A stretch of DNA of 64,000 nucleotides, taken from IMG/VR virus record IMGVR_UViG_3300047321_000445, positions 33,311 through 97,310 of that record; one strand, written 5' to 3'. Source of the DNA: a virus. Numbering within the stretch: position 1 is the first letter of the stretch; every line of letters begins with the position of its first letter. The notes under the pieces are model-generated. The model was not told where the DNA came from. It saw only the letters and a program-made list of their open reading frames with translations, and searched no databases. Shown one piece after another: positions 29,592 through 36,306 of this stretch. Made by a program: the position numbers and the translations under genes.

Positions 29592-30910
29592 GACAGTCGT
29601 CCGCGCCGTATGTCCACAAGAAAGTGACCCTCGACCGGGTGGACGTGGCCACCGACGTCTACACCCTCGCCTGCGAGCGCATGGCGTACGTGATGGACAA
29701 CTTCGACCGGGTACAGGTGCTGTTCTCGGGCGGCAAGGACTCGACTGCCGTCCTGAACGTCGCTCTCGCGGTCGCCCACTCCGATCCGCGGTTCGCCCGG
29801 CACCTGCCGCTGCGGGTGATCTTCTGGGACGAGGAGGCCATCCCGCAGGAGACCGCCGACTACGTGGCCCGCGTCGCAGCCCGCGACGACGTGGCGATGG
29901 AGTGGCTGTGCCTGCCGGTCCAGCACCGCAACGCGTGCTCTCGCGAACACCCGTACTGGTGGCCGTGGGCCCCGGAGGACGAAGCGAAGTGGTGCCGTCC
30001 GCTCCCGGAGCAGGCCATCACCCACGTGGACGGCTTCGAGACGTGGCCGCCCGAGAAGCGCATGTCCATCCCGGACATGTCGGGGCTGATGGCCCCGGCG
30101 CCGTACACCACGGCCGCCCTGATGGGCATCCGTGCGCAGGAGTCCCTGATCCGTACCCGGGCGGTCACCCGCCGCGCGGTCGACAACTACATCGTCTACC
30201 ACTCCGGGTCAAAGACGAACCAGGGCAACCTGTACAAGGCGTACCCGGTCTACGACTGGCGCACCGAGGACGTGTGGGCTGCGACCCGCAAGTTCGGCTG
30301 GGACTACAACAAGGCGTACGACCTGCTGGAGATGGCGGGTGTCGGCCCGAGTCTCCAGCGCTGTTCGCCCGCGTTCGGCGAGGAACCCCTCCAGAAGATC
30401 CACACGTACGCGCAGTGCTTCCCCGAGGTGTGGGGAAAGATGGCCGAACGCGTCCCCGGCATCGGCGCCGCCCAGCGCTACGCGCTCACCGAGCTGTACG
30501 CCTACCGGGACCGGCCCGACAAGCCCGCAGGCATGCCCTGGCCGGACTTCGTGACGCACTACGTGGCCAAGTTCCGGCCGGAAGACCAGCGGATGATCGC
30601 CGCTCGCCTCCGTGAGGAGATGACGAGCCACTACAAGAAGACCCGCGACCCGATCGTCTACAAGATGCCGCACCCGAACACGGGCATCTGCTGGCACTTC
30701 CTCCTGACCCTCGCGATGCGCGGCGACTTCAAGAAGCGCAAGCAGGCCGGGGCCCGCCTGAACAAGCCGGCCGCCCAGCTGTGGGCCGCCTACATCGCCG
30801 AGGTCGCCGAGATCGGCCAGGCCGGAACAGAGGCCGAGTACGCCCACCCGTTCGCCTGGCCCGCCGACCCGATCGCTCTCGTGCCCGAGAACGTCGACCT
30901 GATCCACTGA
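29588..30910 (+). CDS. IbrA-like PP-loop enzyme (DUF3440, PAPS-reductase family)
   Basis: 440 aa; GTG 29588 overlaps the glutaminase stop. SGGKDS lies near residues 47-52. Order and motifs match the DUF3440 proteins IbrA and YbdN of E. coli: FWDEEAIPQETADYV, WLCLPVQHRNACSREHPYW, WCRPLPEQAI, MSIPDMSG, MGIRAQESLIRTRAV, YPVYDWRTEDVWAATRKFGW and CSPAFGEEPL. IbrA and IbrB control immunoglobulin-binding protein expression in E. coli, but the reaction is unknown. The next gene is an IbrB homologue, as in those bacteria. Confidence 0.85.
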   Translation: MRQSSAPYVHKKVTLDRVDVATDVYTLACERMAYVMDNFDRVQVLFSGGKDSTAVLNVALAVAHSDPRFARHLPLRVIFWDEEAIPQETADYVARVAARDDVAMEWLCLPVQHRNACSREHPYWWPWAPEDEAKWCRPLPEQAITHVDGFETWPPEKRMSIPDMSGLMAPAPYTTAALMGIRAQESLIRTRAVTRRAVDNYIVYHSGSKTNQGNLYKAYPVYDWRTEDVWAATRKFGWDYNKAYDLLEMAGVGPSLQRCSPAFGEEPLQKIHTYAQCFPEVWGKMAERVPGIGAAQRYALTELYAYRDRPDKPAGMPWPDFVTHYVAKFRPEDQRMIAARLREEMTSHYKKTRDPIVYKMPHPNTGICWHFLLTLAMRGDFKKRKQAGARLNKPAAQLWAAYIAEVAEIGQAGTEAEYAHPFAWPADPIALVPENVDLIH

Positions 30911-30942
30911 CCCGCCCTCACCAGAAACCCGGTGATCCCCTC

Positions 30943-31491
30943 ATGACCGACCCCACCCCGACGGTCCCGGCCACTCCGGTCGGCGCCGACGCGCAGCCCC
31001 TCGCGAACATTCAGTGGATGCCGCGCGAGGCGCTGTCCGCGAACGACTGGAACCCGAACGTCCAGGCGCCGCCCGAGCACCGGCTGTTGGCCACCAGCAT
31101 CCTGGAGAACGGCTGGACGCAGCCGATCGTCGCCCGCGAGCAGAACGACGGCACATACGAGATCGTGGACGGCTTCCACCGCTGGACCGTCGCTGGCCGG
31201 CCTGCGGTCGCCGCCCTCACCGACGGGCTCGTGCCCGTGGTGGTGTTGCCGCCGACCGACCCGGCGACGGCGCGCATGGCGACCGTCCGCCACAACCGGG
31301 CACGCGGCACCCACCACGTCCTCGGCATGGCCGGGATCGTGGACGACCTGCTGAAGCTGAACATCTCGCCGGCCGAGATCAGCCGCCGTCTGGAGATGGA
31401 CCCCGAGGAAGTTGACCGGCTCGCCGACCGGGGCAACATGCTCAAGCGGCACGCCCCGGACGGCTTCAACAAGGGATGGACCGTCGCATGA
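30943..31491 (+). CDS. IbrB-like ParB-domain protein
   Basis: 182 aa; ATG 30943. Residues about 25-125 are a ParB N-terminal fold with IbrB features: NDWNPNVQAPPEHRLLATSI, QPIVAREQNDGTYEIVDGFH, RW (the GFHR motif) and MATVRHNRARGTHHVLGMAG. The end (ISRRLEMDPEEVDRLADRGN) is an HTH-like segment. It is paired with the IbrA-like gene and overlaps the aldehyde dehydrogenase start (ATGA). A regulator or a partner that presents substrate are both possible. Confidence 0.85.
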   Translation: MTDPTPTVPATPVGADAQPLANIQWMPREALSANDWNPNVQAPPEHRLLATSILENGWTQPIVAREQNDGTYEIVDGFHRWTVAGRPAVAALTDGLVPVVVLPPTDPATARMATVRHNRARGTHHVLGMAGIVDDLLKLNISPAEISRRLEMDPEEVDRLADRGNMLKRHAPDGFNKGWTVA

Positions 31492-32960
31492 CCGCCGCCG
31501 TGGACTACGACCGCCTGTACATCAACGGGCAGTGGCAGAAGCCGCTGGGGCGGGACCGGATCACCGTCATCAGCCCGGTCACGGAGGCCACGGTCGGCTC
31601 GTGCCCGGCCGGCTCGCCCGCCGACATCGACGCCGCGGTGACGGCCGCGCGCGAGGCGTTCGACTACGGGCCCTGGCCGCGCATGACCCGGGGAGAGCGG
31701 GCCGAAGCGCTCCAGCGCATGGCGTGGCTGTACGCCGACGGCGCGGCCGAGGCTGCCGAGCTGATCACGCTGGAGATGGGCTCGCCGGCCGCGTTCACCG
31801 CCCAGACCCAGCACCCGCGCGACATCTTCGAGTACTACCTCAGCTTGGTCTCCTCCGGGCGGGACCTGTTCGCCGAGCAGCGGGACGGGCACATCGTCAC
31901 CCGCGAACCGGTCGGCGTCTGTGCGCTGATCACGCCGTGGAACATGCCCCACAAGACGATCCTGATGAAGGCGATACCCGCGCTGTTGGCCGGGTGCACG
32001 CTCGTCATCAAGGCGGCCGTCTGGTCCCCGCTGTCGGCTCTGTGGCTCGCCGAGATCGCCGACGCCGCAGGCCTGCCAGCCGGTGTGTTCAACGTGGTTC
32101 CCGCCCGGCCGGACGCCGCCGAGCACCTGGTCGCCCACCCCGGTATCGACAAGATCGCATTCACCGGGTCGACGGCCACCGGTACTCGTATCGCGCAGCT
32201 CGCCGCACGGAACCTGACCCGGGTGTCGCTGGAGCTCGGGGGCAAGTCCGCGATGGTCATCCTCGACGACGCCGACGTGGACGCCGCCCTGCGCAGCGTG
32301 CTGGACAACAGCCTCGCGTGCTCCGGGCAGATCTGCTCGAACCAGACCCGGATCCTGGTCGCCCGCCCGCTGTACGACCAGGTGTGCAGCGCGCTTCAGG
32401 ACATGCTGGCGCTCGACCTGGCCGTGGGGGACCCGGCCGACCCGATGACACAGATCGGGCCGCTGGTGTCCCGCAAGCAGCTCGATCGGGCGCGCGCCGC
32501 GATCCACGCGCACGACACCCCGCCCCGCACGGGCGGCTACCGCCTGAACCGGGCCGGATGGTTCCTCAAGCCGACGCTGTTCACCGACGTCGACCCGGAC
32601 TCCGACCTGTTCAAGACGGAGGTGTTCGCCCCGGTCCTGGCGGTCACACCGTTCTCCAGCGACATGCAGGCCGTGCACCTGGCGAACGCCACCCCGTACG
32701 GGCTGGACGGGTCGGTGTGGTCCGCAAGCGGGGATCGGGCACACACGGTCGCGTCCGGGATCCGCACCGGCATGGTCCACATCAACGGCGCCCCGCACCC
32801 CATCTCGGCGCCGATCGGCGGCTTCAAGGCCTCCGGGATCGGCCGCGAACTCGGCCCGGAAGGGCTGCACGCGTTCACCGAGGTGAAGGCCACCATCACC
32901 GGCCGCGCGGCCGCGCCTGTCCCTGCGGGCATGCACCGCGGCGAGACCGGCGCCTGGTAG
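31488..32960 (+). CDS. NAD(P)-dependent aldehyde dehydrogenase
   Basis: 490 aa, full family length; ATG 31488 overlaps the IbrB-like stop. The enzyme oxidises aldehydes to acids. Visible motifs are ALITPWNMPHKTILMKAIPA (cofactor site), FTGSTATGTRIAQ, catalytic Glu249 in VSLELGGKSA and nucleophile Cys283 in GQICSNQTRI, with the C-terminal IGGFKASGIGRELGPEG typical of the superfamily. Nothing is truncated. It is most like the betaine/4-trimethylaminobutyraldehyde branch; the substrate cannot be set from sequence. A metabolic ALDH between a ParB gene and a terminase block is unusual phage cargo. Confidence 0.9.
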   Translation: MTAAVDYDRLYINGQWQKPLGRDRITVISPVTEATVGSCPAGSPADIDAAVTAAREAFDYGPWPRMTRGERAEALQRMAWLYADGAAEAAELITLEMGSPAAFTAQTQHPRDIFEYYLSLVSSGRDLFAEQRDGHIVTREPVGVCALITPWNMPHKTILMKAIPALLAGCTLVIKAAVWSPLSALWLAEIADAAGLPAGVFNVVPARPDAAEHLVAHPGIDKIAFTGSTATGTRIAQLAARNLTRVSLELGGKSAMVILDDADVDAALRSVLDNSLACSGQICSNQTRILVARPLYDQVCSALQDMLALDLAVGDPADPMTQIGPLVSRKQLDRARAAIHAHDTPPRTGGYRLNRAGWFLKPTLFTDVDPDSDLFKTEVFAPVLAVTPFSSDMQAVHLANATPYGLDGSVWSASGDRAHTVASGIRTGMVHINGAPHPISAPIGGFKASGIGRELGPEGLHAFTEVKATITGRAAAPVPAGMHRGETGAW

Positions 32961-32973
32961 AGAACGGGGGGAA

Positions 32974-33010
32974 GGGCGGGCACCCCTCGGGGGAGGGTGC
33001 CCGCCCCTTT
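32974..33010 (+). terminator. Intrinsic terminator after the metabolic operon
   Basis: A perfect 12-bp stem (GGGCGGGCACCC with GGGTGCCCGCCC) followed by CTTTT. It insulates the metabolic genes from the head genes. Confidence 0.85.
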
Positions 33011-33015
33011 TCACT

Positions 33016-33426
33016 ATGGCCAATGACCTGAGCGTGGGCGGCGACATGCTCGCCCACCAGAACCTGCTTCCACCCGAGCCCGAGGCCCCCGAAACGGTCG
33101 CCGACTATGCCGCCCTCGCGGACCGGCTGGCCGCCCGCTACCAGCACGCCATGCGCACGTACGACATGCCGGTGCTCATCGAGACGAGCGCCAACCATGC
33201 GGCCTGGCTGGTGTCGTGGGAGCCCGGACAGCGCAGGGACGCCGAGACCCGCCGCGTGTGCCGACTGGTCGCCGTCCTCGACGGCACCCTCACCGAACGC
33301 ACCCCGACCGGTGTCCGGCCCGTGCACCAGCACACCCAACGTTTCCACCCTCCCGGCTGCTGGCCCGAGCTCGTCAACGACACCACCCGCCCGGCCACAG
33401 CCGTACTCATCTACTTCCGGTCCTGA
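33016..33426 (+). CDS. Hypothetical protein, beta-rich
   Basis: 136 aa from ATG 33016, only 6 nt after the terminator U tract and with no clear Shine-Dalgarno, so the start is uncertain; later Met codons are possible. The C-terminal half (RRVCRLVAVLDGTLTERTPT, VHQHTQRFHPPGCWPELVND, AVLIYFRS) suggests a cupin-like beta barrel with His-x-His. No name assigned. It is the first gene before the packaging block. Confidence 0.6.
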   Translation: MANDLSVGGDMLAHQNLLPPEPEAPETVADYAALADRLAARYQHAMRTYDMPVLIETSANHAAWLVSWEPGQRRDAETRRVCRLVAVLDGTLTERTPTGVRPVHQHTQRFHPPGCWPELVNDTTRPATAVLIYFRS

Positions 33427-33453
33427 CCCCTCGCACCCTCACGGGAGGCAGCC

Positions 33454-33792
33454 GTGGACGACACCACACCCCTCAGCGACGAAGACCGTGCGAAGGCCAC
33501 GCAGGCCCTGAACCTGCGCCTGGCTGGCGTGGACTGGCACACCATCGCCACCCGCCTCGACTACGCCGACGCGGCCGACGCCCTCGAAGCCGCCACCGAA
33601 GTCGCCGACAGCCAGTACGACGGGCTGCCGATGGACCCGCTCCGCGTGCTGGAGATCCTGCGGTACGACCGGCTTCAGGCGGCTGTATGGCCGTCCGCGA
33701 TGAAGGGCGACCTGGCCGCAGTGGACCGGGCCCTGACGATCGGTGACCGCCGTACGCGCATGCTGCGCCTGAACCAGCGGAGCCGGGATTGA
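33454..33792 (+). CDS. Hypothetical protein preceding the terminase genes
   Basis: 112 aa; GTG 33454 follows CGGGAGGCAGCC. Helical, with an HTH-like pair in its first half (RAKATQALNLRLAGVDWHTI, ATRLDYADAADALEAATEV), similar in style to phage small terminase DNA-binding domains. Its stop overlaps the TTG start of the next gene. It could contribute DNA recognition in packaging; this is only positional inference. Confidence 0.65.
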   Translation: MDDTTPLSDEDRAKATQALNLRLAGVDWHTIATRLDYADAADALEAATEVADSQYDGLPMDPLRVLEILRYDRLQAAVWPSAMKGDLAAVDRALTIGDRRTRMLRLNQRSRD

Positions 33793-34379
33793 GCAGCCTG
33801 CGCCCCGAACGCGCCGACGGCGACAAGCCCAAGTGCGGCGCACAGAAACGCCAAGGCGCGCCCGGCGAGCTGTGCAGCTTCGTCGCCGGATGGGGAACCG
33901 ATCACGTCGGCACCGGACGGTGCCGGCTGCATGGCGGGAACACCCGCAACCAGCGGGCCGCGGCGAGGACGCAGCTTGCAGAGCAGCAGGCCCGCGCCGT
34001 GCTCGCCACGCTGGAAGTGACCCCGATCGACAACCCGTTCACCGCCCTCGCACGGCTGGCCGGGCAGGCCGTCGCCTGGCAGGACACCATCGCCGGAATC
34101 GTCAACGAGCTCGGCGACCGGATCCGCTACGAAGGCGCGGGCGGCAACGAGCAGCTGCGCGCCGAGATCCAGCTGTACGAGCGCGCGATGGACCGCTGCG
34201 CGCAAGTCCTCGGCACGATCGCCCGCCTGAACATCGAGGACCGCATGGCCCGCGTGTCGGAGAGGCAAGCCGAGATCGTCGTGACCGCGATCGAGGCCGC
34301 CCTCTCGTCCGCTGGCATCACCGGACGGGAGGCCGACGAGGCCCGCAAGGTCGCCGCCCGCCATCTGAGAGCCGTCTGA
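33789..34379 (+). CDS. Probable terminase small subunit (HGG-type)
   Basis: 196 aa from TTG 33789, overlapping the previous stop (TTGA). Residues about 13-50 carry the Cys/His pattern of actinophage small terminase-like proteins: KCGAQKRQGAPGELC, GWGTDHVGTGRCRLHGGNTR. The rest is helical and suited to oligomerise (QLAEQQARAVLATLE, LRAEIQLYERAMDRCAQVLG). Small subunits bind the packaging site and hand DNA to the large subunit encoded next. Confidence 0.75.
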   Translation: MSSLRPERADGDKPKCGAQKRQGAPGELCSFVAGWGTDHVGTGRCRLHGGNTRNQRAAARTQLAEQQARAVLATLEVTPIDNPFTALARLAGQAVAWQDTIAGIVNELGDRIRYEGAGGNEQLRAEIQLYERAMDRCAQVLGTIARLNIEDRMARVSERQAEIVVTAIEAALSSAGITGREADEARKVAARHLRAV

Positions 34380-34422
34380 CCTCCCTGTACGGCCGCCTGT
34401 ACCCCTCGCAGGAGGCGTTCCC

Positions 34423-35922
34423 ATGCTCGCTATCGCTGACCCGCTCGCCATGGCTGCTGACCGGCTGGAGGGCCGTTCTGAGGCTGGCGACCGGTACCCC
34501 ACCCCGCACGATCTGGCCCGCGAACTGGACCCGAAGATCGTGCGCACGCCCGCGCTTGAGCTGCTCGACGAAGTCCTCATCGACTGCGCCGAGGGCCGCA
34601 CGAACCGGCTGATCTTCTCCATGCCCCCGCAGGAGGGCAAGTCGCAGCGCGTCAGCCGCACCTTCCCGGCGTGGCTGCTGTCCCGCGACCCCGACCTGCG
34701 TATCGCCATCGCCTCCTACGAGGCGAACACGGCGCGCCGCTGGGGCCGCGCGGTCCGCAACGACATCAAGGGAAACCCGGACAAGTTCGCGCTGCGGATC
34801 CGCCGAGACACCTCCTCCGCCATTGAGTGGCAGGTCGAGGACCACCAGGGCGGCGTGTACAGCGTCGGTATCGGGGGTGCCCTCACCGGCCGCCCGGTCG
34901 ACGTGTTGATCATTGACGACCCGGTCAAGGGCCGTGCACAGGCCGAATCGGAGACGTTCCGGCAGGCCGCATGGGACTTCTGGACCGACACGGCCCGCAC
35001 GCGTTTCGGTCCCAACACCGTCGTTGTCGTGGTCCTCACCCGCTGGCATGAGGACGACCTCGCCGGGCGGCTCCTCGCGCAGGACGTCCGCAAAGAGTGG
35101 CGGTACATCAACATCCCGGCCGAGGCCGACCACGACCCCTACAAGGGGGAGACGGATCCGCTCGGCCGCGAGCCGGGCGAGTTCCTGTTGTCCGCCCGTG
35201 GCCGCACCGCCAAGGACTGGCAGGACACCAGGGACGACGTCGGCTCGCGTACCTGGACGTCGCTGTACCAGGGCCGGCCTGCCCCGGCCGAGGGCGGCCT
35301 GTTCAAACGAGGGGACTGGCGCTGGTACGTCGCCCCGAAGGCGGTCCGCCGCCAGGACGGCACGATGTGGGTCCACGACGCGGACGAGATCATCCAGTCG
35401 TGGGACATGGCGTTCAAAGACACCAAGGGCTCGGACTATGTCGTCGGGCAGGTGTGGGCCCGGTTCGGGGCCAGCGTGTACCTGCTGGACCAGGTCCGTG
35501 ACCGGCTCGACTTCCCGGCCACGCAGCAGGCCGTCAAGGCACTGTCGGCGAAGTGGCCGCAGACGTTCGCAAAGCTCGTCGAAGACAAGGCGAACGGCCC
35601 GGCGATCATCGCCCAGCTTCAGGCGACCGTGCCCGGTCTGATCCCGATCACCCCGAAAGACTCCAAATACGCGCGCGCGTCGGCCGTGGCGCCGTTCGTC
35701 GAAGCGGGAAACGTGTGGCTGCCCGATCCGTCGTTCGCCCCGTGGATCGAAGACTTCGTCTCCGAACTCGGAGGCTTCCCGAACGGCAGCAATGACGACC
35801 AGGTCGACACCACCAGCCAGGCCCTCCAGCGGCTGCTGGCCGGACAGTTCAGCGCCGACCAGGCCATGGACTGGCTCCGCGGCTACGGCAACAACCCGAA
35901 CCCCGAGGGAAGGCAGCAGTGA
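34423..35922 (+). CDS. Terminase large subunit
   Basis: 499 aa; ATG 34423 follows GCAGGAGGCGTTCC. The ATPase half has a Walker A variant in MPPQEGKSQR (residues about 67-75) and Walker B VLIIDDP (about 161-167). The RNase H-like nuclease starts at QSWDMAFKDTKGSDYVVGQV (about 325) with later acidic residues ED (KLVEDKANGPAI) and D (GSNDDQVDT). This motor cuts and pumps phage DNA into proheads. Length and layout are typical of terminase_6-type actinophage enzymes. Confidence 0.93.
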   Translation: MLAIADPLAMAADRLEGRSEAGDRYPTPHDLARELDPKIVRTPALELLDEVLIDCAEGRTNRLIFSMPPQEGKSQRVSRTFPAWLLSRDPDLRIAIASYEANTARRWGRAVRNDIKGNPDKFALRIRRDTSSAIEWQVEDHQGGVYSVGIGGALTGRPVDVLIIDDPVKGRAQAESETFRQAAWDFWTDTARTRFGPNTVVVVVLTRWHEDDLAGRLLAQDVRKEWRYINIPAEADHDPYKGETDPLGREPGEFLLSARGRTAKDWQDTRDDVGSRTWTSLYQGRPAPAEGGLFKRGDWRWYVAPKAVRRQDGTMWVHDADEIIQSWDMAFKDTKGSDYVVGQVWARFGASVYLLDQVRDRLDFPATQQAVKALSAKWPQTFAKLVEDKANGPAIIAQLQATVPGLIPITPKDSKYARASAVAPFVEAGNVWLPDPSFAPWIEDFVSELGGFPNGSNDDQVDTTSQALQRLLAGQFSADQAMDWLRGYGNNPNPEGRQQ

Positions 35923-36278
35923 CCACCGAGCCTGAGCCTGTCGAACAGCCCGCTTTCTGCACGCACCGGCCGCTGCCGGGCCAGCTCCTGACGGCCGGCT
36001 GTCCGGACTGCGGGCACGCGTTGATCGTGCACATCGGAGTGGAGCACTGCCCCGTGTGCGAGATGCAGCACCTCAACCAGCAGGCCCGCGCCGCCACGGT
36101 CACGTGGGATCAGGTCGTGCGGGGCGAGGTCAGCATCAACGCGTACCGGGCCGCTCGCGGACTGCCGCCCGCACCGGCCGGGATCGTCGGTCTGTCCGAC
36201 CGGGAAGTCGACGCCGCCGTGGAACGCATCCTCGTCCGTGTCGGCCGCTCCCGCTCCCTGCGCCGCCCGTACACCTGA
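35919..36278 (+). CDS. Small zinc-ribbon protein between terminase and portal
   Basis: 119 aa; GTG 35919 overlaps the terminase stop. Residues about 12-47 have CTHRP, CPDCGHALIVHIG and CPVCEMQH, a zinc ribbon. The C-terminus is basic (RVGRSRSLRRPYT). Small proteins of this kind often sit here in Streptomyces phages; function unknown. Confidence 0.7.
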   Translation: MTTEPEPVEQPAFCTHRPLPGQLLTAGCPDCGHALIVHIGVEHCPVCEMQHLNQQARAATVTWDQVVRGEVSINAYRAARGLPPAPAGIVGLSDREVDAAVERILVRVGRSRSLRRPYT

Positions 36279-36306
36279 CCCCCCCTTACGCAGGAATGGA
36301 GGCGCC

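Noticed and set aside
28192-30910. The two PP-loop genes as a DndC-type phosphorothioation system
   Set aside because: No DndA/IscS cysteine desulfurase, DndD ATPase or DndE is nearby, and the motifs fit IbrA/DUF3440 and a separate PAPS-reductase-like branch better.
31412-33031. A 539-codon plus-strand frame over the aldehyde dehydrogenase
   Set aside because: Arg/Gly/His-rich translation typical of a shadow frame; the overlapping ALDH frame has all family motifs.
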